Assembly (NCBI RefSeq): GCF_001311985.1 | Contig: NZ_BBCJ01000031.1 | Coordinates: forward strand, 1-55,229 | Length of the DNA: 55,229 nucleotides | Direction of reading: 5' to 3' | DNA from: Geotalea toluenoxydans JCM 15764 | GTDB lineage: Bacteria; Desulfobacterota; Desulfuromonadia; Geobacterales; Geobacteraceae | Part shown: piece by piece, positions 18,969 to 28,483 of the stretch | How positions within the stretch are numbered: position 1 is the stretch's first letter | How the letters are laid out: each line of letters opens with the position of its first letter | Position numbers and translations under genes: made by a program | Notes under the pieces: generated by a model | The model's input: only the letters and a program-made list of their open reading frames with translations | The model's database searches: none | What the model was told of the DNA's origin: nothing

Positions 18969-20299
18969 TCAGGGTTGGAACGTATGTACCAGGTACAGGG
19001 ATATGATGGGGAAAAATAGCAACAGGGCAATGCGCACGAAATCGGAGAACAGGAACGGCATCACTCCCTTGAAAGTTTCCGTAAGGGGAACGTCCTTGGC
19101 CAGGCGGTTGATGATGTAGACGTTCATTCCCACCGGCGGGTGCACCAGGCCGATCTCTACTACCATCAGGGCCAGAATGCCGAACCAGATGGATTTGTCT
19201 TCCGGCGCCAGACCCCAGTAATTCAATCCCATGACGATGGGATAGAAGATGGGAATGGTGAGCAGGATCATGGCCAGGGAGTCCATGACGCAGCCCAGGA
19301 AGATATAGATCAAAAGGATCATGATCATGATGAGAAGGGGAGACAGACCGCAGTTCTGCACCCAGGTCGCCAGTTCGGTCGGCATCTGGGAGACGGCAAG
19401 CCCGGTGTTGAGCATGTCGGCGCCGAGCAGCACCAGGAAAATCATCGCCGTGGCCTGGGCGGTGCCGACCGCGCTTTCGATTACCCCCTGCAGACGCATG
19501 CCCCCGGTGACGACGGCGAGAATGCCGCAGGCAGCAGCGCCGATGGCAGCTGCCTCTGTGGGATTGGTCCAGCCGCCGTAGATGCCGACGATGACCACAA
19601 CAAAGACAATCAGCACCGGCGTTACCAGCATCAGGCTGCGCAGGCGCTCCGACCAGGGGACGCTGGGGCCGGCCGGACCGGCGGCAGGATTGATGGTGGT
19701 GAGAATCCTGACGACGATCATATAGCCGAGCATGGCGATGATGCCCGGCAGGACCGCGGCCATGAACAGCTTGCCGATGGACTCCTGGGTGAGGATGGCG
19801 TAGATGACCAGCGGCACCGAGGGGGGATCATGATGCCCAGCGTGCCACCGGCCGCCAGGCAGCCGGTGGCGAGCGAACCTGAATAGCCGTAGCGGCGGAG
19901 TTCCGGAAGGGCAACTTGTCCCATGGTGGCGGCGGTGGCCAGTGATGAGCCGCAGATGGCGCCGAATCCGGCACATGCGCCGATGGCCGCCATGGCGATT
20001 CCCCCCTTGCGGTGCCCCATAAATGCGCTGACGCAGCGGAAGAGGGCGTTGCTGAGGCCGCCATGGGTGGCAAATTGCCCCATCAGCAGAAACAACGGGA
20101 TCACCACCAGGTCGTAATTGGACAGCCTGGCATAGGCGAGGTTCTTGAGCGTGGCCATGAGCGGCTGAAGCTCGCAGCCCGAAAGAAAGAAATAACCGCC
20201 GGCGCCCACGGTGAACATGGCAATGCCGATGGGAATGCGGATGACCAGAAGGCCCATCATCACCGCGAACATGAGGAAACCGATCTGCGTGCCGCTCAT
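18969..20299 (-). CDS. TRAP transporter large permease (DctM family, one frameshift)
   Basis: The large membrane subunit, about 443 residues, with many hydrophobic segments and the family motifs IPLFLLMGQFATHGG and ATAATMGQVALPELRRYGY. The frame changes near 19825 within a run of six C (minus strand), where the conserved IMIPPS needs a seventh C. This is a clear homopolymer deletion. It overlaps dctQ by four bases. It uses the ion gradient to import the solute delivered by the binding protein. Confidence 0.85.
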
Positions 20300-20838
20300 A
20301 AGGACCTCCAGACGGCCAGGCGCAGCTGGTGGATGCTCATGTAAAAGCCGGCCACGGCCAGCAGTACGAAACCGGGTACCATGAGTGCCTGGGGGATCCA
20401 GACGGGCCAGCTGAGGATGGCCGAAGTTTCCCCAACCTCTTTCAGTGCCAGGGCTCCGGCGGCAGTCCGCCAGGCGATCAAGGCGCCGAACAGGCCGACC
20501 ATCAGCGAACCAAGGCAATCGAGAAGCGCTACCTTGTGCGGCGCCATTTTATGGGTGAAAAAATCAACTTTGATGTCACCATGGATCAGGTGACAGTAGG
20601 CAAAAAAGGTCGACAGGGCCAGTGCTGCACACATTTGCAGGACTTCCACGTCTCCGGGTACGGCAAAGCTGAAGAGCTTGCGGCCGACAACGGAGACCAG
20701 AGACATTATCACCAGTCCCATGAAAACCAGTCCACCAGCAAGGGCAAGGGCACGCGACAATCTCAATAGCAAATTGCCGAAAGGCCCGAAACTGTCGGAG
20801 GTGGTGAAAGGGGCGTAGGATAGAGGTTCTTCGCGCAT
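20296..20838 (-). CDS. TRAP transporter small permease (DctQ family)
   Basis: A 180-residue membrane protein with four hydrophobic segments (about 33-55, 72-92, 108-130, 148-170) and the conserved tryptophan/arginine loop of DctQ (LIAWRTAAGA). It is the first gene of the three-gene TRAP set and shares a four-base overlap with dctM. A candidate -35 with no good -10 lies upstream; I do not call a promoter. Confidence 0.8.
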   Translation of the reverse strand: MREEPLSYAPFTTSDSFGPFGNLLLRLSRALALAGGLVFMGLVIMSLVSVVGRKLFSFAVPGDVEVLQMCAALALSTFFAYCHLIHGDIKVDFFTHKMAPHKVALLDCLGSLMVGLFGALIAWRTAAGALALKEVGETSAILSWPVWIPQALMVPGFVLLAVAGFYMSIHQLRLAVWRSL

Positions 20839-21024
20839 GTACTTGTTCCTCCAAGTTTGCCTGGTGATGGAAAGGCTTCGACCTTACACTTACACCATGG
20901 TCAAGCAGCTGATCTTTGAAATTCATCTGCTAAATAATGTTTAAGCTGGTAAATCGGCCCCGGGTGAAGTCTTGTGGGACATTGCTACGAGTACGGAATC
21001 AAGATGAAGCTCTGGCGTTCTTTT

Positions 21025-21060
21025 CACAGGGGGAGTCCGTGAAAGTGGGGGCACCCTGTG
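21025..21060. terminator. inverted repeat between porin and TRAP genes
   Basis: CACAGGG at 21025-21031 pairs with CCCTGTG at 21054-21060. It lies between the porin stop and the dctQ start and may terminate porin transcripts. There is no T-run. Confidence 0.35.
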
Positions 21061-21100
21061 CAGAGTGCCCATGGTCATCACATTTCAAGCATTAAGAGTT

Positions 21101-22450
21101 TTAAAAGAAATAATAGGCAGCGAAACGGACAATATTGTTCTGACCGCTGGCGGTGGTAGCTGCGCCGGTGGTTGTGGCCATATACTGGGTTTTGTTGTGC
21201 TCGAATTCGGTGGCCAGCCTGATTGCCGCATTCAGATCATAGGTGATGTTGGCGTAGATAAGCTCGTTATACCGCTCGACTCCGTTTACGGCGCCCTGGC
21301 TGAGACCTATGGTGGCAGCGGAAAGGCCGTTGTAGTTATCGGAATTAAGCACACTGCGGCGATTGTAGCCACCGGTGATCCCCATATCCTGGGTCGGATA
21401 GAATTTGAGCTGGCCATAATAGCCGTATCCCTTGGCGCCGGTCAGGTCAGGTTTAGATCCGACAACCGACAGGGCAGTTGCCCCCTGCATGTCCATCCCT
21501 GAGGCGATGTAGGCCTGGGTCTCAAGGGACATGGTCATGGCCCGGTTTTTACCGTCCTTGGACTTGAGGAGCGGGACAAAGCCGTAGACGCCGTAGCCAT
21601 ACACATCAACCTGGTGGTTCCCTGCGATTTTTTGCCTGCCGCCAAGGCCGAACAGGCCAGCCTGAAGCGGACTCATGCCGAGGCCCATGAATCCGGGCGA
21701 AACACCGAGTGCTTTGCTGGAGAACATGATTTGTCCGGCTGCGTTAACGATGCTGCCGTAACCGCCAGTTTTGGAGAATGAGGCGGCAGCGACCGAAGCG
21801 CTGTCCTGGCCCGGGTTCTGGAGGGAAAGGACCAGCTTCAGGGAGTTGTCTGCGTTCAGATTGTATTTCTGGGTCAGGCGGATCTGGGGTACCCGTGGGT
21901 TGTTGGGAGCGCCGGTTGAGCTACCCTGGGAGAAATCGATGGTATCGGCTGCGGCCGGGCCGAAAACATCCCAGAACTGACCGAACAGCACCTGGGTGTT
22001 GGCCCAGTCCAGGCTGCCGTAAGCATGGCGCAGCCTGAAGTTGGGGTTTTCGTTCGTTGTGGCGGCTGAACCTCCGCCATAAAAGTCTGCCTCGACAAGG
22101 GCGTTGGTTTTTGCCCCCAGAAAGGTCGGACCCGCTACCTTGAACCAGAGCCGGGACTGCTTGGCGGTAAAGATCGATTCATCCTTGCTGCCGTTGATGG
22201 GGAGGTTTTGAAAAGCTACCGGACTGCGGGGACCGACGGCATTGGTGTTATGGGCATAGTCGAGTTTGACATAGCCGCCGACGGAAAGATTGAACTTGCT
22301 CTTTACCGGCGAAGCCATGGCGCCGTAGACACCTGGAGCCACTTCGCATGATGGTGAATAATCACAGTTGTACGGGGCTGTTTCTTCCGCCAGGGCGGGT
22401 GCTGCAAAGAGCAAGAGTGTTGCTGCCGACAAACCTAATCTTTTAATCAC
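21101..22450 (-). CDS. outer-membrane porin
   Basis: A beta-barrel protein of about 449 residues with signal peptide MIKRLGLSAATLLLFAAPALA and a C-terminal phenylalanine (AAYYFF), the usual signal for outer-membrane insertion. Alternating strands and NL/YG-rich loops fit a DcaP/trimeric porin type. I prefer the GTG start at 22450: AAGGAGG lies five bases upstream of it and would be buried in the coding sequence if the ATG at 22465 were used. It lies between the TRAP genes and the benzoate-CoA ligase, so passage of aromatic acids is likely. Confidence 0.8.
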   Translation of the reverse strand: MIKRLGLSAATLLLFAAPALAEETAPYNCDYSPSCEVAPGVYGAMASPVKSKFNLSVGGYVKLDYAHNTNAVGPRSPVAFQNLPINGSKDESIFTAKQSRLWFKVAGPTFLGAKTNALVEADFYGGGSAATTNENPNFRLRHAYGSLDWANTQVLFGQFWDVFGPAAADTIDFSQGSSTGAPNNPRVPQIRLTQKYNLNADNSLKLVLSLQNPGQDSASVAAASFSKTGGYGSIVNAAGQIMFSSKALGVSPGFMGLGMSPLQAGLFGLGGRQKIAGNHQVDVYGYGVYGFVPLLKSKDGKNRAMTMSLETQAYIASGMDMQGATALSVVGSKPDLTGAKGYGYYGQLKFYPTQDMGITGGYNRRSVLNSDNYNGLSAATIGLSQGAVNGVERYNELIYANITYDLNAAIRLATEFEHNKTQYMATTTGAATTASGQNNIVRFAAYYFF

Positions 22451-22470
22451 AGTTGCCTCCTTCATTGCAT

Positions 22471-22489
22471 CAGTGTCTAAACGTCACTG
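22471..22489. promoter_or_regulatory. inverted repeat upstream of the porin
   Basis: CAGTG at 22471-22475 and CACTG at 22485-22489 form a short inverted repeat about 25 bases before the porin start. It may be an operator; evidence is symmetry and position only. Confidence 0.25.
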
Positions 22490-22538
22490 TGGTTAATAAA
22501 CTGCCTCACCAAATTTCTTCTACTGCTCCCCCTTCGTG

Positions 22539-23087
22539 TCAATTTCCGCCAACCAGATCGTTCATCTGTGCAGGGCCTCCCTGCTTCATGACTCCATAAC
22601 CTCCTTTGCTACCGACAAAGCCAAGGACTTCAATCGTGCCCACCGCTTCACCCGGCGCCAGTCCAAGTCCTTCAACGACAGTTCCCCCACGGAATACCTT
22701 CAGTTTCTGTCCGATGTTGATTCCTGCCTCCCGGCCCAGGTTGAAGTAGACCTTGTCCTTATCCACCGCTACGACCAGTCCGAAACGGGGAATGAGTGCG
22801 GCCGGGTTGCCGCCCGGTGCAACTATGCCTGCCTCCCCGGCTGGTACAGGCGTCGAGCCCTTGATGGCCTCATAGCCTTGTTTAGCCAGCTCGCTTCCCC
22901 GGGGTACGCCGCTGTCCACATAGCTCCGCGGAACCCAGATGGTTTCGGGGGCATTGGGGGACATGGTGAAGGCAGGATTGGCCACCTCAACATAGTCACG
23001 CCTGCTGGAGGAACCGGTGTTAGTACCGGCACAGCCGGCCAGAAACAGCAGGCAGAGGGTGATCACTATCTTGTTCAAAGTCCGCAT
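22539..23087 (-). CDS. lipoprotein of unknown function
   Basis: A 182-residue protein with a signal sequence and lipobox LAGC (cysteine near residue 19), so it should be anchored to a membrane by lipid. A proline-rich middle is followed by a compact domain (VYFNLGREAGINIGQKLKVFRGG, then VGTIEVLGFVG) resembling the small SH3-like barrels of envelope lipoproteins. It sits 36 bases downstream of bamY and upstream of the porin, which suggests a part in the outer-membrane uptake route. Confidence 0.65.
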   Translation of the reverse strand: MRTLNKIVITLCLLFLAGCAGTNTGSSSRRDYVEVANPAFTMSPNAPETIWVPRSYVDSGVPRGSELAKQGYEAIKGSTPVPAGEAGIVAPGGNPAALIPRFGLVVAVDKDKVYFNLGREAGINIGQKLKVFRGGTVVEGLGLAPGEAVGTIEVLGFVGSKGGYGVMKQGGPAQMNDLVGGN

Positions 23088-23123
23088 ATCTTTCTCCTGT
23101 TAGCGCGTGTCGACACCAATCGG

Positions 23124-24681
23124 TCAGGCTGCCTGGCTATAGACCATGTTGCGTAGCTCAAAACGCTTGATTTTTCCGGTGGCGGTCTTGGGGAGCTCCT
23201 CGAGAAAGCGGACCCACCGCGGATATTTATAGAGGGCGAGGGATGATTTGACGAAATCCTGCAGTTCCGCTTCCATGTGCGTTGCGGATTGATCGGGCTT
23301 TTTCAGCACCACGAACGCCATGGGTTTGATCAGGTTATTTTCATCGGGAGCGCCGATGACGGCACACTCCAGAACGGCAGGATGCTTGATCAGGCAAGAC
23401 TCCACTTCGTTGGGGGATACCCAGATCCCACCCACCTTGAGCATATCGTCGGAGCGCCCGGCACAATAAAAGTAGCCCTGCTCGTCCTGGTAATATTTGT
23501 CACCGGTATTGACCCATTGTCCCATAATGGTCTGGCGGGTCTTCTGGTGCTTGTTCCAGTAAAAGGCGGCGGCGCTGTCCCCCTTGACCAGCAGGGTGCC
23601 GATCTCTCCCGGCGCCACGTCGGTCATCTCCTCGGAAACGATGCGGGCTTCATAGCCGGGAACTACCTTGCCGGAGCTGCCGGCATGGATGTCGCCGGGA
23701 AGATTGGAGATGAAGATGTGGGCCATTTCGGTAGAGCCGATGCCGTCCAGAATGTCCAGGTCAAAACGGTCGTTCCAGCGATTGATATAATCTCCGGGGA
23801 GTGCTTCTCCTGCCGAAACGCACAGCCTGACATTATTCATGCTTCCTTCCGCTTCCAGCATCTGGCCATAGAGGGTCGGCACGCCGAAGAAGAGGGTGGT
23901 CGATGGCGATGAATGGTGCCGTAAACCTGATCGGGGGTTGGTCTTTTCGGCAGGTAGATTGCTGTGGCGCCGACGCCGAAGGGAAAGTAGAGGCCGTTAC
24001 CCAGGCCGTAGGCGAAGAACAGTTTTGCAGCGGAAAAGCAGTAGTCGTCTTCTTTGATGCCGAGCACCTGCTTGCCGTAGGTTTCGGTGGCATAGACCAT
24101 GTCGTGCTGGAGGTGGACCGTGCCCTTGGGCGAGCCGGTGGAGCCGGAGCTGTAGAGCCAGAAACAGGCGTCATCGCTGCAGGTGGGCGCCGTTTCCAGG
24201 TGAGTTGACTGATTGGCTGTGAGTTGGTCCAGGGAGAGATCACCGGCAGGCGCTTCACCATTGGCGACGATGATCTGTCTGACAAAGAGCAGGTTGTTGC
24301 GGATCGGCTCGATCAGTTCCAGCAGCGAGGAGTCCACAACCAGCACCCGTGCCCGGCTGTCATTGAGATAATATTCGAAATCCTTGGAGCGGTTCATGGT
24401 ATTGAGACAGATGGGGACGCGCCGATCTTGATGGCGCCGAAAAAGGCCTGGGGATAAATTTCCGTGTCCAGGAGGAGCAGTGCGACCCGTTCTTCCATGC
24501 GGACATCGAGGGATTTGAGGGCGTTGCCGAAGCGGTTGACATTTTCCTGGAGCTGTCCGTAGGTGAAAGCCCGCTCCTCACAGAGCACTGCCGTTTTATT
24601 AGCGCGTCCTTCGCGGATATTGCGGTCAATGAAATAGTCGGCCGCATTGAATTGTTCCGGCAGATTCAGGTTGTAAGGCAT
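23124..24681 (-). CDS. bamY: benzoate-CoA ligase (two frameshifts)
   Basis: An AMP-forming acyl-CoA ligase of about 520 residues that activates benzoate with ATP and CoA. The P-loop YSSGSTGSPKG lies near residue 175, GIGSTEM and GEIGTLLVKGD in the middle, and the catalytic lysine region LPKTATGKIKR near the end. The middle section (DDYCFSAAKLFFAYGLGNGLYFPFGVG) is characteristic of benzoate-CoA ligases. Frame changes lie near 24415 and 23890. The start has an AAGGAGG site. PKTATGK fits the PX4GK pattern recognised by protein acetyltransferases that silence such ligases, and GNAT genes lie nearby. Confidence 0.88.
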
Positions 24682-25166
24682 GATGCACCTCCTTGGATGT
24701 CGATGCTGATTTAGTAAAATAATGTTTTGCAAATTAGGAACCCAATAAATAAAAACAGGGAAATAATTATTGCAACTTTGCGTAATAAAAGAATAAAACA
24801 AGATATTATTTTTCTGTTACCTTGTTTTACTAAGTTGTAAATAATGGCGATGTGTAAAATTTTGATCAAGGGATGTAAAGAAATGATCAGGTGAAAACGA
24901 CCGGGTGGATATGTGGGCCATATGATCTCAGGGGGGGAGGAGGAGTTGCTTGCAGCTGGCATACACGGGTTTTACCCGAATCTGGAAAGAAGGAAGAACA
25001 TTGTTTTAAGGTGTGATGATATATGTGGCGACAGGCAGGGGGATTCTGCTGTACAATCACAGGGGCCACCGGTTTATTGTTAACGGGCCGACTTGTGATA
25101 TATAAGGATACTGCCGTTTCACGAGGTCTGGGAGATAGTGTGGACAGTGACCAGGGGGGAGGGCTG
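24682..25166. promoter_or_regulatory. divergent control region between bamY and the CoA-transferase
   Basis: No gene seen. On the minus strand TACTAAAT at 24716-24709 resembles the -10 region of the bam-type promoters and would start bamY transcripts near 24702, but no matching -35 lies 17 bases upstream. Just before it, AAAACATTATTTTA (minus strand, 24728-24715) is identical to a 14-base stretch upstream of bamB2 at 50423-50436. The region is strongly AT-rich from 24710 to 24860. Confidence 0.4.
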
Positions 25167-27025
25167 ATGAATGGCGATATTTTGACGAAGTACGGACGCA
25201 TGGCGATAACTCCCGATGAGGCGGTTGCGCATATTCGATCGGGCTGGCGGGTGTTCGTGGGGTCGGGCTGTGCTGCGCCCCAGGAACTGGTAGCGGCCCT
25301 CTGCCGTGGGGCTGACCGGTTGAATGATGTGGAACTCATCCAGCTGCTCACCTATGGCGATGCTGCCTATCTCCAGGAGGAATTTGCCGGCCATTTCCGG
25401 TATAACTCTTTTTTTATCAGCAAAAAGGTGCGGCAGGCGGTCTGCGAGGGGAGAGCCGATTACACCCCGATTTTCCTCAGCGAGATCCCCGAACTGATCA
25501 GGAGCGGCCAGCGGGGGAACCAGGCCATGCTGCTGCAGGTCTCGCCTCCGGACAGTCATGGCTACTGCAGCATGGGGGTCAGCGTGGATATCCAGCGCGC
25601 AGCCCTGGATCGGGCACAGCTGGTCATCGCCCAAATCAATCCCCGCATGCCCCGCACCCACGGCGATGCCCAGGTGCATCTGAGCCAACTTCACCACCTG
25701 GTGGCAGTGGACAGCCCCATTCTGGAATTGGAAATCCCCGAACCGGACGAGGTGGCCCTGCAGATCGGCTACCACATTTCCCGGCTGGTGGAGAACGGCA
25801 GTTGCCTACAGATGGGCATAGGTACCAGCCCCGGCTCCGTCCTGAAATTCCTTCACGACAAGCATAATCTGGTATTCATACGGAAATGTTCACCGATGAG
25901 CTCATTCCGCTCCTGGAAAACGGCAACATCACCAACAAGGCAAAGGCGGTGCTGCCGGGGAAAACCGTCACCAGTTTTGTCACCGGCACCCGCAGGCTCT
26001 ACGATTTCATCGATGACAACACCGCTATCGCCTTCCATCCATCTGACTTCGTCAACGATCCCAGGGTCATTGCCCGAAACGACAAGGTAGTGGCGATCAA
26101 TGCGGCGCTTCAGGTGGACCTGACCGGCCAGGTCTGCGCTGACAGCCTGGGATACCGGTTTTACAGCGGCATTGGCGGCCAGGTGGATTTCATCCGCGGC
26201 GCGGCCATGAGCCGGGGGGGCAAGCCGATCGTCGCCGTGCGCAGCACTGCTGCAAACGGCTCCATCAGCCGGATTGTCCATTGCCTTGACGAGGGGGCGG
26301 GGGTGGTGACCAGTCGAGGTGATGTGCATTACGTGGTCACCGAGTACGGCATTGCCTATCTGCACGGCAAGACCATCCGGGAACGGGCACTGGCGCTGAT
26401 TTCCATCGCCCATCCCGATTTTCGCCGGGAGCTTTTGGAGTTCGTCAAAAAGAAACAATATGTCTACGAGGATGAGCAGGTATGGCAGCAGGCTTTGGAC
26501 CGCTACCCTAAGGAGCTGGAAGAGCAGAAGTTGTTCGGCAAGAAGCGGCTCTTGGTACGGCCGCTCAAGGCTACGGACGAACGGGCACTGCAAGAATTTT
26601 TCTACAGTCATTCGCCGGAGACAATATACAACCGTTATTTCGGGCCGAAGCAGCAGCTTGCCCATCTGGAGGCGGCAAAATTATGCTGCGTCGATTACCA
26701 GAGCCGCATGGCACTGGCTGTTTTTGAGCAGGAAGATGAAAATGTGGAGAAGATTGTCGCCGTGGCTCGCTATGCGGCCAATCCGCGCAGCAACATGGCG
26801 GAAACGGCAGTGGTAGTCCATGAGGACTATCGGCGGCTGGGCATGGCCCGCTACCTGCTGGCCCAGCTGGAGCGCCATGCAAAAGGACAGGGAATCAAGG
26901 GGTTTCAAGCGGAGATACTATCGGGCAATGAGGCGATGCTCGCCTATCACAGGCGGCTGGGGCATCCGCTGACCTATTCCAGGGAATCGGACACCTATAC
27001 CGTCGAGTTCGATTTCGAGCGCTAG
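25167..27025 (+). CDS. acetyl-CoA hydrolase/CoA-transferase fused to a GNAT acetyltransferase domain (one frameshift)
   Basis: A fusion protein of about 619 residues. Residues 1-450 form a class I CoA-transferase of the 4-hydroxybutyrate/acetate CoA-transferase type; the catalytic glutamate is in GIHTEMFTDEL, followed by GIGGQVDFIRGAA and TEYGIAYLHGKTIRERA. Residues about 460-619 form a GNAT domain (VVVHEDYRRLGMARYLLAQLE is the acetyl-CoA-binding motif). The frame changes near 25870, where CTGGTATTCAT needs one extra G. The start has a GGAGGG site. It is divergent from bamY. A role in CoA recycling or in an alternative CoA-transfer activation of aromatic acids is possible. The GNAT part may modify the enzyme itself or a partner. 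Confidence 0.75.
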
Positions 27026-27093
27026 TGCCCCGTGCTGTTAGTTCTCAGCAACAATTTTGAGGGATTTTGATCCCGGCAAGGCGCGGCGACACA

Positions 27094-27107
27094 GGCCCAG
27101 CTGGGCC
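27094..27107. repeat. palindrome GGCCCAGCTGGGCC between convergent genes
   Basis: A perfect 14-base palindrome in a stretch (27040-27150) that resembles dispersed intergenic repeat fragments I associate with Geobacter genomes. It may terminate transcription from both convergent genes. Confidence 0.45.
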
Positions 27108-27169
27108 CAAGTCGAGGAGCCGCAGCATGGCAGGGATGATCTGCTAAGGTTGGTTGCGGAAGGGGAGAG

Positions 27170-27610
27170 TCAGGACGAGGAGCCTGCCTTTTTGCCGGCT
27201 TCGCTACGCAGATGCATATTTTTCAAGGCGGCGGCCAGGGTGATGGTTTCCAGTATCGCCTTGGTCACATCATCGATTTCGTTGGTGATGCTTTGCAGCT
27301 CAGAAATAATAGGATCGGCGGCCTTGTTCCAATGGGGAAGGTCGAGCTCCGATTCCATGGTTTCGAAGAGCTGGATGATATCCAGGAGGGTCGTGCGGTT
27401 CGGGTTGCCGGCAAAGCGGTAGCCCCCGCCGACGCCGCGCATGGCTTGAACCACCCCTTTGTGCACCAGGTTCCGCATAACCTTTGCCAGGTGATGGGTG
27501 GAAATATCGTACTTCTCGGCGATATCGGTAGTAGAAAGCTGTTGTTCCGGGTCATCGGCCAGTTCAAGCACCGCTATAAGCCCCAACAGGCTGGCTTTAT
27601 TCAGTTTCAT
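27170..27610 (-). CDS. bgeR: Rrf2-family repressor, BgeR-like
   Basis: A 146-residue Rrf2-family regulator. The winged helix-turn-helix is at residues 25-60 (LSTTDIAEKYDISTHHLAKVMRNLV followed by VRGVGGGYRF-like wing residues). It has no cysteines, so unlike IscR it cannot hold an iron-sulfur cluster and probably senses a small ligand. BgeR of Geobacter bemidjiensis is an Rrf2 repressor of benzoate genes that is relieved during aromatic growth; size, family and neighbourhood fit. The start has AGGAG upstream. It lies 41 bases after a GNAT gene, and their shared promoter carries a strong GGTAATTA/TAATTACC operator, suggesting autoregulation. Confidence 0.75.
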   Translation of the reverse strand: MKLNKASLLGLIAVLELADDPEQQLSTTDIAEKYDISTHHLAKVMRNLVHKGVVQAMRGVGGGYRFAGNPNRTTLLDIIQLFETMESELDLPHWNKAADPIISELQSITNEIDDVTKAILETITLAAALKNMHLRSEAGKKAGSSS

Positions 27611-27651
27611 ATCAGGTGTGCTCCTGTTCAGACAAGGTTGATGGATTGCCT

Positions 27652-28098
27652 TCAATCAAGCTGCTTTTCCAGTTCGATGTAGCGGCCGGTACGCAACCCC
27701 ATGCTTCGAAGAAAAGACAGGGTCAGTTTCTGGTCCAGATTTGCCATGGTCCGGACCGTAGAGACACCTGTCTTTTTCAGGCGACTGCATATCTCATCCC
27801 ACATCTTCTTGCCCGTTCCCTGCTCGCGCACATCGGGAGATACTGCCAGGGCGAAGACCCACCCGCACGGCGGCGAGCCGAACTCCCAAGCCCGTACCTC
27901 GCCAACTATGAACCCAATGACCGTGCCGGCCTTTTCGGCCACGAGAAAAATACGGTCGGCTCTTCCTTTTACCACATAGTGCTCGAAAATCCCTTGCCAA
28001 TAATCGGCCTTGTCCGCATCGGGAGTGGTCCGATCCAAAGAGATGATGGCTTCGAGATCGCTTGGCAGGGCATTCCTGATCAATAGATTGTTGCTCAT
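27652..28098 (-). CDS. GNAT-family acetyltransferase
   Basis: A 148-residue GNAT protein. Motif A is VFALAVSPDVREQGTGKKMW, with the R/Q-x-x-G-x-G/A pattern that binds acetyl-CoA; the N-terminal NLLIRNALPSDLEAI and C-terminal SFLRSMGLRTGRYIELEK complete the fold. I chose the MSNNLL start at 28098; upstream start codons in the same frame give an atypical N-terminal extension. It is probably co-transcribed with bgeR. In Rhodopseudomonas a GNAT enzyme inactivates benzoate-CoA ligase by lysine acetylation; a similar role towards BamY is an inference. Confidence 0.7.
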   Translation of the reverse strand: MSNNLLIRNALPSDLEAIISLDRTTPDADKADYWQGIFEHYVVKGRADRIFLVAEKAGTVIGFIVGEVRAWEFGSPPCGWVFALAVSPDVREQGTGKKMWDEICSRLKKTGVSTVRTMANLDQKLTLSFLRSMGLRTGRYIELEKQLD

Positions 28099-28223
28099 AT
28101 AGTCGCTCACTTCTGCAATGTCTGACAGGCTGTTAAAGCATTGGTCGCACCTTCGAAGGGAGGGTGCCGGCTTTAGAAAATTGTTAAACGTCCGGTAACA
28201 GGCATTTCGTATAACTTGGTAAT

Positions 28224-28252
28224 TAGGTACCATAATTACCATTGAATGGCAA
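28224..28252 (-). promoter_or_regulatory. promoter and operator of the GNAT-bgeR operon
   Basis: On the minus strand TTGCCA (28252-28247) is followed after 17 bases by TACCTA (28229-28224). Across it lies TGGTAATTA, seven bases, TAATTACCA: a perfect 9-base inverted repeat at about 28217-28241. It is the most symmetrical member of the bam-type promoter family, as expected for an autoregulated repressor. Confidence 0.7.
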
Positions 28253-28383
28253 GCGGTTTGAGAAAATATCTGAGCAACGGTAACAGGAAGGGCATAAAGA
28301 AGAAAGGGGCACCGGTTTAATCCCGCTCGCTTCACTCGGTGTGGACGCTGTTCGGGAAAAATAAAAAGAGAAAGAAAAAATGC

Positions 28384-28412
28384 TTGACAGTAAAATGGTA
28401 TTGTAGTACCAA
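28384..28412 (+). promoter_or_regulatory. bamA promoter
   Basis: TTGACA at 28384-28389, a 17-base spacer, then TACCAA at 28407 followed by TTTACAT. The inverted repeat TGGTA-N6-TACCA spans the -10 region. The start codon is 72 bases further on, with AGGGGGAAAG as ribosome site. Confidence 0.7.
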
Positions 28413-28483
28413 TTTACATAAATAATGTAACGTTGTTTTGTAAATCGATGTTGCAAGCAACATAAAAATAAGGGGGAAAGATA

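Noticed and set aside
24709..24740. Full bam-type promoter in front of bamY
   Set aside because: TACTAAAT is present, but no TTGACA-like hexamer lies 17 bases upstream, so it is noted only as a weak partial match.
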